DNA from: an uncultured Succiniclasticum sp.
GTDB taxonomy: Bacteria; Bacillota; Negativicutes; Acidaminococcales; Acidaminococcaceae
Direction of reading: 5' to 3'
Assembly (NCBI GenBank): GCA_900544275.1
Contig: UQUU01000003.1
Location: forward strand, 62,001-126,000
DNA: 64,000 nucleotides
Both the position numbers and the translations under genes were made by a program. Position 1 is the first letter of the stretch, and each line of letters opens with the position of its first letter. Positions 7,888 through 16,074 of the stretch are shown here, piece by piece. The notes beneath the pieces are model-generated. The model was not told the DNA's origin and ran no database searches. It was given only the letters and a program-made list of their open reading frames with translations.

Positions 7888-8640
7888 GTGGATGAAAAAC
7901 TGTTAGAAATTAAAGATCTTTGTGTGGGGGTCGAAGGTAAAGAAATTTTAAAAGGGTTGTCTCTTTCTGTGAATAAGGGCGAGGTACATGTTATTTTAGG
8001 CCCCAACGGCTCGGGCAAGTCCACCCTGATGAATAGCATTATGGGGCATCCCGATTATACATTGCTTGGTGGCAATATTCTGTTCGAAGGGGAAGAAATC
8101 GGCCGTTTAGCGCCTTTTGAGCGCGCTCGTCAGGGAATTTTTCTCTCTTTCCAAACACCGGAAGAAATTCCCGGTATTACTGTAGAAAATATGTTGCGTA
8201 CGGCAAAACAGGCCATTACCGGAAAGCGAGAGGGGATTTTTGCGTTTCGCCGGGAGTTAAAGGCGACCATGGCGGAATTACAGATTGACCCGTCTTATGC
8301 AGAAAGGTATTTAAATGTGGGCTTTTCCGGCGGAGAGAAGAAACGTAACGAGATTTTGCAGTTGTTGATGTTGAACCCCAAACTGGCATTGCTGGATGAA
8401 ACGGACTCAGGGTTGGATGTGGATGCGATCCACATAGTTTCCAATGGTGTGAAAAAGTATCATAATGAAGGAAATGCCTGCCTGATCATCACGCATAATA
8501 CACGTATTTTGGAAAATTTAAAAGTGGACAAGGTTCATGTGCTTATGAACGGTGTCATAGTGGAAGAAGGCGGCCCGGAGCTGATAGAACAGATAAATAA
8601 GAGCGGCTTTGGACAATTGAAGGAAATGCTGAATAAATAA
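7888..8640 (+). CDS. sufC: SUF Fe-S assembly ATPase SufC
   Basis: An ABC-type ATPase that partners SufB and SufD in the SufBCD scaffold for Fe-S cluster assembly in the cytoplasm. Walker A is GPNGSGKST, the signature is SGGEKKR (as usual for SufC rather than LSGGQ) and Walker B is LALLDETDSGLD. The GTG at 7888 is chosen because AAGGGG ends 9 bases upstream; another GTG at 7879 touches that site. First gene of the five-gene operon sufC-B-D-S-U, 11 bp before sufB. Confidence 0.96.
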   Translation: MDEKLLEIKDLCVGVEGKEILKGLSLSVNKGEVHVILGPNGSGKSTLMNSIMGHPDYTLLGGNILFEGEEIGRLAPFERARQGIFLSFQTPEEIPGITVENMLRTAKQAITGKREGIFAFRRELKATMAELQIDPSYAERYLNVGFSGGEKKRNEILQLLMLNPKLALLDETDSGLDVDAIHIVSNGVKKYHNEGNACLIITHNTRILENLKVDKVHVLMNGVIVEEGGPELIEQINKSGFGQLKEMLNK

Positions 8641-8651
8641 GAGGTTACAGA

Positions 8652-10058
8652 ATGGTGAAGAGGAAAACATTCGTAGAAGACATTGAGCGGACTTTATACG
8701 ATATTCGCAATGAAGACCGTTCTGTTTATAAAACGCAGCAAGGTCTTACAGAAGCTGTGGTACGGGATATCTCCAAACAAAAAAATGATCCGGCGTGGAT
8801 GTTGGAATTCCGTCTCAAGTCTCTGGATATATATAATAAAATGGCTATGCCCACATGGGGCCCGGATCTCTCCGATTTGAACATGGATGATATTGTGACT
8901 TATGTGCGTCCGGATGCTAAGATGACCGGAAGCTGGCAGGAAGTACCGCAAGATATCAAAGAGACGTTTGATCGGTTGGGGATTCCGGAAGCGGAAAAAA
9001 CATCTTTGGCCGGCGTAGGCGCCCAGTACGACTCAGAGGTCGTATACCACAGTATTCAGCAGAGTCTGCTTGATCAGGGTGTTGTGTATACGGACTTTGA
9101 AACAGCTGTACGGGAATACGGAGATCTGGTGCAGGAATATTTTATGAAATTGCTGCCGCCCAAAGACCACAAGTTTCTCGCTTTGCACGGGGCGGTATGG
9201 TCCGGTGGATCTTTTGTGTATGTACCGGAAGGTGTGCATGTGGATATTCCTTTGCAGTCGTATTTCCGTTTGAATGCGGCCGGCGCCGGGCAGTTTGAAC
9301 ATACGCTGATCATCTGTGAAAAAAATTCAAGCCTGCATTTTATAGAAGGCTGCAGCGCTCCGAAATATAACGTGACAAACTTACATGCGGGCGCGGTGGA
9401 ACTTTATGTAAAAGAAGGGGCGCGGCTACGTTACTCTACCATTGAGAATTGGTCTCGCAACATGATGAACCTGAATACCAAGCGGGTCCTGGTAGAAAAG
9501 GACGGTCTCATCGAGTGGGTTTCCGGTTCTTTTGGATCGCATGTGTCCTGTTTATATCCTAGCAGTGTTTTACATGGAGAAAACGCGAAATGCGAGTTTA
9601 CCGGCGTAACTTTCGCCAGTACAGGGCAGAATCTGGATACGGGCGCATCTGTGATTATGATGGCCCCCAATACCAGTGCGAATATTAACACGCGTACCAT
9701 TTGTAAATCCGGAGGTATTACAACGTATCGAAGCGCCGTAAAAGTGACGCCGGAGGCGACGGGAGCGAAATGTCTGGTTAATTGCGAATCTCTTATGTTG
9801 GACGACAAGAGCCGCAGTGATACGCTGCCGGTTATGGATATCGAATCCGATCAGGTAGAAATTGGGCACGAAGCAAAAATCGGACGAATCAGCGATCAGG
9901 CCATCTTTTACCTGACCAGCCGCGGCATCGATGAAAAAGAAGCCAGGGCAATGATCGTCCGTGGTTTTGTGGAGCCGATTGCCAAAGCGTTGCCGCTGGA
10001 GTATGCTGTAGAAATGAATAATCTTGTAAACATTGAGTTAGAAGGAACCATGGGATAA
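8652..10058 (+). CDS. sufB: SUF Fe-S assembly scaffold SufB
   Basis: A 468-residue SufB, the usual full length. It has the family segments VYVPEGVHVDIPLQSYFR and SSVLHGENAKCEFTGV, with the nearby Cys typical of SufB, followed by the C-terminal GHEAKIGRISDQAIFYL and ARAMIVRGFVEPI. With SufC and SufD it builds and transfers Fe-S clusters. The start is preceded by AAGAGG. It is separated from sufD by only 10 bp containing the sufD ribosome binding site, so translation is probably coupled. Confidence 0.97.
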   Translation: MVKRKTFVEDIERTLYDIRNEDRSVYKTQQGLTEAVVRDISKQKNDPAWMLEFRLKSLDIYNKMAMPTWGPDLSDLNMDDIVTYVRPDAKMTGSWQEVPQDIKETFDRLGIPEAEKTSLAGVGAQYDSEVVYHSIQQSLLDQGVVYTDFETAVREYGDLVQEYFMKLLPPKDHKFLALHGAVWSGGSFVYVPEGVHVDIPLQSYFRLNAAGAGQFEHTLIICEKNSSLHFIEGCSAPKYNVTNLHAGAVELYVKEGARLRYSTIENWSRNMMNLNTKRVLVEKDGLIEWVSGSFGSHVSCLYPSSVLHGENAKCEFTGVTFASTGQNLDTGASVIMMAPNTSANINTRTICKSGGITTYRSAVKVTPEATGAKCLVNCESLMLDDKSRSDTLPVMDIESDQVEIGHEAKIGRISDQAIFYLTSRGIDEKEARAMIVRGFVEPIAKALPLEYAVEMNNLVNIELEGTMG

Positions 10059-10068
10059 GGAGGGTGCT

Positions 10069-10983
10069 ATGTCAGAAAACAAAGAACTTTTCGGTACAAT
10101 TCCCATGCGGACCTGGCGGTGGCTGGGGGTAAATGAAGTTTACCTGCCGGAAGAAATACAAAAACAAAATGAAGCATGGCAGCAGGGTCAGGATGTTGTG
10201 CCGCAAGATATTGCGGAAAGCGCAGGTACAGACCGCAATCTTGTATGGAAACGGATCACTGTGCCTGCCGGTAAGACGTTGGATGCCACGGTGGTTTATC
10301 GTGCGGAACAGCAAACCTACATCTTAGCTAATGTGGGTGAAGGCGGTATCCTGAACCTGGTTTGTGTGCAGATGTTGCCTTTGGAAAACGCTCATGCCGG
10401 TAAGATAGAGGTTTTTGTAGAAAAGGATGCCAGAGTTAATTTTACTGCTGTTGAGTTAGGTGCTTCAGAAGCCTTGAGTCAGTTGACGGTTACCCTTCAG
10501 GGCGATAAATCGGTGGCAGATGTGGCGGCGATTTATTTTGGTGACGGGTCACGTAAAGTGGACATCAATTATATCATTCGCCAACTGGGGAAAAGCACAA
10601 AGGCGGAGATGCAGATAAGAGGCGCCCTGAAAGACGAAAGTGAAAAAATCTTTCGCGGGACTTTGGATTTTGTCCGGGGTACGAAAGGAAGCATAGGTCG
10701 CGAGCGGGAAGAAGTAATCCTGTTGAACGAAGGGGTGCGGAATCGCAGTGTACCTTTAATGCTCTCCGGCGAGGATGATGTGGACGGTATCCACGGAGTC
10801 AGCGTAGGTAAGATGGATAAAGCAAAGCTGTTTTATCTGATGAGTCGCGGTTTGGACTTAACCGAAGCCCAGCAATTAGTAGTGGAAGCTTCTTTTACCC
10901 CGGTCTTGGAACGCATTACTAACCCGGAATTAAAAGAAGAGATTGAATTAGCAATCAAGGAGAGGGTATCCGATGAACGGTAA
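10069..10983 (+). CDS. sufD: SUF Fe-S assembly protein SufD
   Basis: A 304-residue SufD, shorter than the roughly 420-440 residues of the E. coli and B. subtilis proteins; the missing part is N-terminal. The beta-helix core and the C-terminal HGVSVGKMDKAKLFYLMSRG and ARQLV-like region are present. It forms the SufBCD complex with the two genes upstream. The start has AAGGAGGG. Its 3' end overlaps sufS by 11 bp. Confidence 0.93.
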   Translation: MSENKELFGTIPMRTWRWLGVNEVYLPEEIQKQNEAWQQGQDVVPQDIAESAGTDRNLVWKRITVPAGKTLDATVVYRAEQQTYILANVGEGGILNLVCVQMLPLENAHAGKIEVFVEKDARVNFTAVELGASEALSQLTVTLQGDKSVADVAAIYFGDGSRKVDINYIIRQLGKSTKAEMQIRGALKDESEKIFRGTLDFVRGTKGSIGREREEVILLNEGVRNRSVPLMLSGEDDVDGIHGVSVGKMDKAKLFYLMSRGLDLTEAQQLVVEASFTPVLERITNPELKEEIELAIKERVSDER

Positions 10984-12199
10984 TAATTTTCGTAAAGATT
11001 TCCCCTTATTACAGAGGGAAATGAATGGGCGTCCCTTAGTATATTTGGACAACGGAGCAACCACTCAAAAGCCGGAAAGCGTGGTTAAAGCGATTTGCGG
11101 TTATTACGGCGGCTGTAATGCAAATCCGCATCGTGGTGCTTACGAGTTAAGTATCCAGGCAACCGATATTTATGAAAACGCCAGAATGCGTACGCAGAAG
11201 TTTATTAATGCCCCTAAAACGAACGAAATTATTTTTACTAAGAATGCGACGGAAGCTCTGAATCTGGTTGCCTACAGCTATGGTCTGAACTTCGTACAGC
11301 CGGGCGATGAGATCGTACTGACTATTGCCGAGCATCATAGCAACCTTGTACCCTGGCAGATGGTGGCTCAACGAAAAGGTGCGGTCCTAAAATATATTTA
11401 TTTGGAAGAAGACGGCAATCTTTCTGAGAAAGATATTGCTGAAAAAATTACGGAAAAAACCAGAATTGTTGCGGTCACTCATGTTTCTAACGTGCTGGGG
11501 CTGATAAATGATGTGAAGAAAATCGCTGACAAGGCTCATAGTGCTGGCGCGGTCTGCGTGGTGGACGGTTCCCAAAGCGTGGCTCATATGGGGGTGGACG
11601 TGCAAGCTATTGGCGCCGATTTCTTTGTTTTCAGCGGACATAAATTGCTAAGCCCTATGGGAATCGGTGTTTTATGGGGCAGGGAACGCTTATTGGACAA
11701 GATGCCGCCCTTTTTAATGGGCGGGGATATGATAGAATATGTCGAAGAACAGCATACGACTTTTGCTGAACTGCCTGCTAAATTTGAGGCAGGAACGCAG
11801 AATGTAGGCGGCGCCGCCGGTTTGACTGCGGCAATTGACTATCTGGAGCAGCTTTCTTTTGCAAAAGTGATCCGGATTGAAAAAGAATTGGTAGAGTATG
11901 CGGTCCCTCAGCTAAAAGAGTTGCCTTTTATTGAATTATATGGTTGCGATTCCACCAGAAATAATAAGACGGGCATCATCACATTTAATGTGAAGGATGT
12001 ACATCCCCATGATGTAGCAACGATACTGGACGCGCAGGGTGTGGCCATACGAGCCGGACATCATTGCGCGCAGCCATTAATGCGCTATTTGGGGCAAAAT
12101 GCTACCTGTCGAGCGAGTTTTTATCTGTACAACACCAAAGAAGATGTGGATCGGTGGATCACGGCTTTGAAGCAGGTTAGAGAGGTAATGCACTTATGA
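10973..12199 (+). CDS. sufS: Cysteine desulfurase SufS
   Basis: A 408-residue PLP enzyme that takes sulfur from cysteine and presents it as a persulfide for Fe-S assembly. Lys224 in FSGHKLLSP is the PLP lysine and Cys365 in AGHHCAQPLM is the catalytic cysteine. The N-terminus YLDNGATTQKP is typical of the class II (SufS/Csd) group. It overlaps sufD at the front and sufU (ATGA) at the end, so the operon is translationally coupled. Confidence 0.97.
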   Translation: MNGNNFRKDFPLLQREMNGRPLVYLDNGATTQKPESVVKAICGYYGGCNANPHRGAYELSIQATDIYENARMRTQKFINAPKTNEIIFTKNATEALNLVAYSYGLNFVQPGDEIVLTIAEHHSNLVPWQMVAQRKGAVLKYIYLEEDGNLSEKDIAEKITEKTRIVAVTHVSNVLGLINDVKKIADKAHSAGAVCVVDGSQSVAHMGVDVQAIGADFFVFSGHKLLSPMGIGVLWGRERLLDKMPPFLMGGDMIEYVEEQHTTFAELPAKFEAGTQNVGGAAGLTAAIDYLEQLSFAKVIRIEKELVEYAVPQLKELPFIELYGCDSTRNNKTGIITFNVKDVHPHDVATILDAQGVAIRAGHHCAQPLMRYLGQNATCRASFYLYNTKEDVDRWITALKQVREVMHL

Positions 12200-12639
12200 A
12201 CGGATTAAGTGATATTTATACGGAATTAATTGCCGAAGAAAGCCGTAATCCGGAAAACCGGCGTCATTTAAATCATCCTACCCATACTGAAAAAGGTCAT
12301 AACCCAAGTTGCGGTGATGAGATCACGTTGGAACTTGAGGTAAAGGATGGAATCATTCAGGATGCTTCTTTCACCGGTGTCGGCTGTGCCATCTCGCAGG
12401 CATCGACCTCGTTGATGATTGGTTTGATTAAGGGGCAGCCGGTAGAGAAAGCCCGAAAACTGGCTGATTTATTTATCCGCATGATCAAGGGTGAAGTAGA
12501 AGATGAGGGAGAGCTGGAAAATCTGGAAGATGCGGCGGCATTAAAAAATATTTCTCACATGCCGGCACGTGTAAAATGTGCGGTTCTTTCGTGGCATACG
12601 CTGGATACGATTTTACAAAACGAAGAATCCCGGCGTTAA
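12196..12639 (+). CDS. sufU: SufU sulfur-transfer protein
   Basis: A 147-residue IscU-fold protein. The Zn/sulfur-transfer ligands are visible: Cys39 and Asp41 in NPSCGDE, a Cys in GVGCAIS near residue 64 and another in VKCAVLSW near 128, matching B. subtilis SufU. It accepts persulfide sulfur from SufS. The combination SufCBDSU is characteristic of Firmicutes. It is the last gene; a terminator follows within about 80 bp. Confidence 0.95.
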   Translation: MNGLSDIYTELIAEESRNPENRRHLNHPTHTEKGHNPSCGDEITLELEVKDGIIQDASFTGVGCAISQASTSLMIGLIKGQPVEKARKLADLFIRMIKGEVEDEGELENLEDAAALKNISHMPARVKCAVLSWHTLDTILQNEESRR

Positions 12640-12719
12640 TGTGATTAAAAGACAGGCTAGTATCAGAAACGGTATGTAACCGGGTGTTACAGAAATATAA
12701 AAAATTAAAATAAATGCTG

Positions 12720-12776
12720 ACCGCCGGTCTGACGCTGCGAAACGTAAAATCGTTTTCTGTCAAACCGGCGGTTTTC
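12720..12776 (+). terminator. Intrinsic terminator of the suf operon
   Basis: ACCGCCGGT (12720-12728) pairs with ACCGGCGGT (12764-12772), extended by TGAC/GTCA, and is followed by TTTTC. It separates suf from the convergent rsmH. Confidence 0.75.
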
Positions 12777-12874
12777 GATTATTGAAATTTAATAACTTAA
12801 ATCATACTGTGTTTCCGAGAGCGGACGGCAAAATTTATATATTTTTAGTCAAGTTTCAAATCGGATCTTGCGAA

Positions 12875-13966
12875 TTAAAAGGCACGAATGGCCCAGCGCA
12901 ATTTTGTGGATTTGGAGCGAGGATTACGGATACATTCTTCAACAGAAGGGCGCATTACGTCTCTGGCGATATCACTGAAGATGCCCTCTCTCAGGTAACT
13001 TTTGAATGCTTGTTTCACCAAGCGGTCTTCACCGGAGTGGAAAGTCAGAATAGCGACTCTTCCTCCGGGGGAAAGTATGTCGGGCAGTTTTTCTAAAAAA
13101 TTGTAGAGCGCATTCAGTTCATCGTTGATATCGATACGCAAGGCCTGAAATACGCGTGCGCTGCTTTTTTTAACAGCGTCTTTGCGTTCTTTGACAGGTA
13201 AAAAAACAAGGGCTTTTTCAATTTCGAAGCGTAAGGACGCTGTAGTTTCAATTGAGCGTCCCTGTTTGAGCGTATTGATTATTTGCGTGGCGATTTGCGG
13301 CGCATAAGGTTCGTCTGCATTTTCCATTAATATCTGTTCCAATTCAACTTTATTTAATTTTTGCAGTAACTTAGAAGCAGGGTATCCTCGCTTCGGATTC
13401 ATCCTTAAGTCGAGAGGACCGTCGACTTTATAGGAGAAGCCGCGTTCCGGATTATCTAACTGCATAGAGGAGATACCTAAATCAGCCAAAACAAAATTGA
13501 ATAAACCGGAAATCGGGACAAGAGAATTTATTTTGGCAAAATTCATGTTCAGGATAGAGATAATTTTTTCATTGAAGCCGAGTTTATAAAGGCGTCGTCT
13601 TGTTTTTTCAGATTCGATTGGGTCCGCGTCCAGGGCATAAAGGTGCCCTTTTTCCTGGAGTTTTTTTAACATGGCTTGTGTGTGCCCGCCATAGCCGAGA
13701 GTAGCATCCAAACCTGTTTGTCCCGGTTGTATTTGCAGAAAATCAAGGATCTCCTCTACCATAATAGGGATATGAGTGCCTGCCGGTGTATTGCCTTTCC
13801 CTGTCACATGTTCTGCGATACCGGTATATTTTTCCGGCTGCAGCTCTTTGTACTTTTCTTTAAAATTTTTAGGATAACGTCCCTTGTAATGGGTCCGTCG
13901 TTTATGCGGTGCAGGGGCAGGCTCTTTTTCGCCAGGCAAGTTGGCAGGTAGGTTAGGTTCTTTCAT
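12875..13966 (-). CDS. rsmH: 16S rRNA (cytosine1402-N4)-methyltransferase RsmH-like, N-terminally extended
   Basis: A 363-residue SAM-dependent methyltransferase; canonical RsmH is about 310. The core begins near residue 64 with HIPIMVEEILDFL, then the SAM motif GLDATLGYGGHTQ, and ends with LTFHSGEDRLVKQ and NPRSKSTKLRWA. The first 60 residues are a proline- and lysine-rich extension not found in typical RsmH. In most bacteria rsmH sits in the dcw cluster after mraZ; here it is alone. It may be the only copy relocated or a paralogue. The start has AAGGAAAA upstream. Confidence 0.9.
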   Translation of the reverse strand: MKEPNLPANLPGEKEPAPAPHKRRTHYKGRYPKNFKEKYKELQPEKYTGIAEHVTGKGNTPAGTHIPIMVEEILDFLQIQPGQTGLDATLGYGGHTQAMLKKLQEKGHLYALDADPIESEKTRRRLYKLGFNEKIISILNMNFAKINSLVPISGLFNFVLADLGISSMQLDNPERGFSYKVDGPLDLRMNPKRGYPASKLLQKLNKVELEQILMENADEPYAPQIATQIINTLKQGRSIETTASLRFEIEKALVFLPVKERKDAVKKSSARVFQALRIDINDELNALYNFLEKLPDILSPGGRVAILTFHSGEDRLVKQAFKSYLREGIFSDIARDVMRPSVEECIRNPRSKSTKLRWAIRAF

Positions 13967-14126
13967 AATAAAGTTTTCCTTTCTTTATCAATATTGAACG
14001 CGGTTATAATTCAAAATAGCATGGTTTGAAGTTTGAAAATATAAGATGTTGCTGCTTTTGTTTGCTAAAAGCCCGCTTAGATGTAAATTTGGTACTTTAT
14101 AATTTGACATCAGATATTAGAAACTT

Positions 14127-14142
14127 TGTTTCACGTGAAACA
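14127..14142. promoter_or_regulatory. parS site 1
   Basis: An exact match to the ParB/Spo0J consensus TGTTNCACGTGAAACA with N=T, inside a 24-bp perfect palindrome (14123-14146). It is intergenic, between divergent rsmH and the YbjN-like gene. Confidence 0.93.
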
Positions 14143-14159
14143 AAGTGAACTTTTATTAC

Positions 14160-14188
14160 TTGTCCCTATTGTTAGAATATATTATAAT
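14160..14188 (+). promoter_or_regulatory. Promoter of the YbjN-like gene
   Basis: TTGTCC (14160-14165) and TATAAT (14183-14188) with a 17-base spacer, about 85 bases before the start codon and 18 bases after parS. Confidence 0.65.
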
Positions 14189-14270
14189 AAAAGACAAACT
14201 AATTCAAGGCGCGTAGTAGAAATCCGGAGATCTGCTTATCTGCTGTTAAAATTCGGGAGGATAAGGGTGT

Positions 14271-14696
14271 ATGATTACTAATGAAGATTTAAAAAGCTGG
14301 CTGACAGAGCAGGGCATAAAAAGTGATACGGTTATCGATTCGCGGACCGGCACAGAAGTCCATATTTTTTCTCATTTTTCGGATGCTGCGGCGATGAACT
14401 ATGAAGGAGTCCTGGCGATTCCTACAGGTCACTTCATAATGATCAAGGTGGTTGGTGCTCCGTTAGAAAAGTATCATCCACGTAAATGTATGGCTGTTTT
14501 GCAACAGTTTAACGGCTTATTGAATCGCCGTAAAACCGCGGACAGCTATAATTATAATGTAGAAAATGGTCGCTTGATTATTGTATTCTGGCCGGAGAAT
14601 ACAACCACTGACAGAATTCATCACTATCTTGACCTGGGCTTTGATCGTTTAGACTTTATGTATCGCAATTTGGAAAAATTAGATATTGCGGATTAA
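14271..14696 (+). CDS. Conserved hypothetical protein, YbjN-like
   Basis: A 141-residue soluble protein with no signal peptide or membrane segment. The pattern of alternating strands (EVHIFSHF, GVLAIPTGHFIMIKVVG, NGRLIIVFW) followed by helices, with residues such as FDRLDFMY near the end, resembles the YbjN/CesT-like fold, but no catalytic residues are recognisable. GGGAGG lies about 10 bases upstream of ATG. It is a single-gene unit ahead of the tRNA cluster. Function unknown. Confidence 0.75.
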   Translation: MITNEDLKSWLTEQGIKSDTVIDSRTGTEVHIFSHFSDAAAMNYEGVLAIPTGHFIMIKVVGAPLEKYHPRKCMAVLQQFNGLLNRRKTADSYNYNVENGRLIIVFWPENTTTDRIHHYLDLGFDRLDFMYRNLEKLDIAD

Positions 14697-14750
14697 AGGC
14701 CTATCATAAAGAAGCACTAGATATCGATTCGGAATAGGCTTTAATGTAAC

Positions 14751-14779
14751 TTGACAAAACCATATTTTTAATGTACTAT
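14751..14779 (+). promoter_or_regulatory. Promoter of the tRNA cluster
   Basis: TTGACA (14751-14756), 17-base spacer, TACTAT (14774-14779); tRNA-Lys begins about 18 bases further on. Confidence 0.7.
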
Positions 14780-14796
14780 AATTCAGTAACACAAAT

Positions 14797-14872
14797 GGTC
14801 CACTAGCTCAGCTGGCAGAGCAACTGACTCTTAATCAGTGGGTCCGGGGTTCGATCCCCCGGTGGATCACCA
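14797..14872 (+). tRNA. tRNA-Lys (CTT)
   Basis: A 76-nt cloverleaf with encoded CCA. The anticodon arm ACTGA-CTCTTAA-TCAGT gives anticodon CTT, and the T-arm contains GGTTCGATCC. The acceptor stem GGTCCAC/GTGGATC has one G-T pair. It is the first of four tRNAs on the same strand. Confidence 0.95.
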
Positions 14873-14875
14873 TGT

Positions 14876-14951
14876 GGGCGCTTAGCTCAGCTGGGAGAGC
14901 GTCTGCCTTACAAGCAGAATGTCAGCGGTTCGATCCCGTTAGCGCCCACCA
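14876..14951 (+). tRNA. tRNA-Val (TAC)
   Basis: A 76-nt cloverleaf with encoded CCA. The anticodon arm TCTGC-CTTACAA-GCAGA gives anticodon TAC; the acceptor stem GGGCGCT/AGCGCCC is perfect. Confidence 0.95.
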
Positions 14952-14964
14952 TTTTTTTGTCTAA

Positions 14965-15041
14965 GGCCCGGTGGTTCAGTTGGTTAGAATGCCGCCCTGT
15001 CACGGCGGAGGTCACGAGTTCGAGTCTCGTCCGGGTCGCCA
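14965..15041 (+). tRNA. tRNA-Asp (GTC)
   Basis: A 77-nt cloverleaf with encoded CCA. The anticodon arm CCGCC-CTGTCAC-GGCGG gives anticodon GTC; the acceptor GGCCCGG/CCGGGTC contains one G-T pair. Confidence 0.95.
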
Positions 15042-15045
15042 TTTT

Positions 15046-15121
15046 GCCTCGGTAGCTCAGTTGGTAGAGCAAGGGACTGAAAATCCCTGTGTCCACAGTT
15101 CGATTCTGTGCTGAGGCACCA
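15046..15121 (+). tRNA. tRNA-Phe (GAA)
   Basis: A 76-nt cloverleaf with encoded CCA. The anticodon arm AGGGA-CTGAAAA-TCCCT gives anticodon GAA. Last of the cluster, followed by a terminator. Confidence 0.95.
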
Positions 15122-15134
15122 CTTTGATTTTATG

Positions 15135-15161
15135 CCCACGGTCATGCCGTGGGTAATTTTG
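15135..15161 (+). terminator. Terminator of the tRNA cluster
   Basis: CCCACGG (15135-15141) and CCGTGGG (15147-15153) form a stem with a 5-base loop, followed by TAATTTTGT. Confidence 0.75.
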
Positions 15162-15196
15162 TATTAAAGGTTTTGGGGGTTAGCAAGGAGCGCATT

Positions 15197-15406
15197 ATGT
15201 TTTCCGGAGGAGAAAATACCGTCTATTCATTGATTTTTATTTGGTTCTTTGTGCTATTATGCAGCATTCGCGGTTGTTATCGGAATTTTAAAACCGGGGA
15301 GGTTGCCTGGGGAGTTGCTTTCGGTGTAATGATTCCCGCATCCGTATATTTTTTGGCGGATTTATTGGGAATCTTGCCTGCCGGTGCACCTCATGTATAT
15401 ATGTAA
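15197..15406 (+). CDS. Small membrane protein of unknown function
   Basis: A 69-residue protein with two hydrophobic segments (SLIFIWFFVLLCSI and WGVAFGVMIPASVYFLADLLGI) separated by a basic loop, so probably two membrane helices with a hairpin topology. ATG 15197 is chosen because AAGGAG ends 6 bases upstream; a longer frame from 15149 starts inside the tRNA terminator and lacks such a site. I do not recognise the family. It may be expressed by read-through from the tRNA cluster. Confidence 0.6.
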   Translation: MFSGGENTVYSLIFIWFFVLLCSIRGCYRNFKTGEVAWGVAFGVMIPASVYFLADLLGILPAGAPHVYM

Positions 15407-15462
15407 AACAAAAAATGGAATAAAATATATCAGATAAATTAGCAATAAATATCAAAAAAGAC

Positions 15463-15491
15463 TTGACAGAAAGAAATAGATAAGCTAAAAT
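15463..15491 (+). promoter_or_regulatory. Promoter of a candidate small RNA
   Basis: TTGACA (15463-15468), 17-base spacer, TAAAAT (15486-15491). No coding gene follows for almost 600 bases. Confidence 0.65.
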
Positions 15492-15521
15492 AAAATCGGT
15501 TAGCGAAAGCTAACCGATTTT
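15492..15521. terminator. Strong hairpin, terminator-like on both strands
   Basis: A perfect stem of 12-13 bp (CGGTTAGC core) closed by a GAAA loop. On the plus strand it is followed by TTTTA, and on the minus strand by TTTTATTTTA, an excellent intrinsic terminator for anything transcribed leftwards. Confidence 0.65.
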
Positions 15522-15800
15522 TAGGTCAATTAGTTAGCTTGAGCTAATCGGAAGATCGGAACACAGACCTGACAATTCACCTCCTATTCCTTTTTTGTGT
15601 TCCGAATCCGACTGGTTCATCTGACACAAATCCGGGGATTAATAAAATACCGGTGAAAGAATCGCTTATATATCATTTTCTGGTTGTGAGAGAAACAGCC
15701 AAATCATGGCTTTTCGCTGACAGTAAGCGGTTTTTTCACGGGGAGTTTTTACTCCCTTTCTGATGATTCCTCTTCAACTCTTTTGTTTTGGGAGCCTGTA

Positions 15801-15814
15801 CAGTACATGTACTG
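15801..15814. repeat. 14-bp perfect palindrome
   Basis: CAGTACATGTACTG lies within the candidate small-RNA interval. It could be an internal hairpin of that RNA or a protein site. Confidence 0.5.
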
Positions 15815-15876
15815 CTTAGTTTGTGTATACTTTTGTTACTCTAACTTTAAATACAAGGTTCCGATGTATTGCGTTT

Positions 15877-15907
15877 TGGCGGTCGATTCATTCGACTGCC
15901 ATTTTTT
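15877..15907 (+). terminator. Intrinsic terminator of the candidate small RNA
   Basis: TGGCGGTCGA (15877-15886) pairs with TCGACTGCCA (15892-15901), with one mispaired or wobble position, followed by TTTTTT. Confidence 0.75.
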
Positions 15908-16074
15908 ATTATATTGGCAGGTATATGATAAAATTCTGTCAAGCTATATAAATAGAAGCGAATAAAGTAGGAAACGGCACCATGCTTGCTTTTCCTTGTT
16001 TTTAATGCTAAAATTATTTCATCTGATTTAATTAGTACAACTTTACTCAATTCATGTTAACAGGTGGTGTGAAT

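Larger units (their letters stand above)
15498..15907 (+). ncRNA. Candidate structured small RNA with anti-SD loop
   Basis: This 670-bp gap has no convincing ORF but has a near-consensus promoter at its left and a strong intrinsic terminator (15877-15907) at its right, giving a predicted RNA of about 410 nt. Internal hairpins include CGGAACACA/TGTGTTCCG (15557-15565/15596-15604), whose 30-base loop carries TCACCTCCT, identical to the anti-Shine-Dalgarno end of 16S rRNA, and GGTTGT/ACAGCC further on. I could not match it to tmRNA, RNase P RNA, SRP RNA or 6S RNA by their conserved motifs. Transcription from the minus strand, which would read the same motif as AGGAGGTGA, is the alternative. Confidence 0.4.

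Noticed and set aside
14908..15096. Minus-strand ORF of 62 codons over tRNA-Val, tRNA-Asp and tRNA-Phe
   Set aside because: The peptide with ATRTRLELVTSAV and GANGIEPLTFCL is a familiar artefact of translating tRNA genes on the opposite strand.
15498..15907. tmRNA, RNase P RNA, SRP RNA or 6S RNA in the tRNA-to-dipeptidase gap
   Set aside because: None of the conserved sequences of these RNAs was seen, such as the alanine tRNA-like ends of tmRNA or GAGGAAAGTCC of RNase P RNA. The 6S possibility cannot be excluded firmly without folding software.
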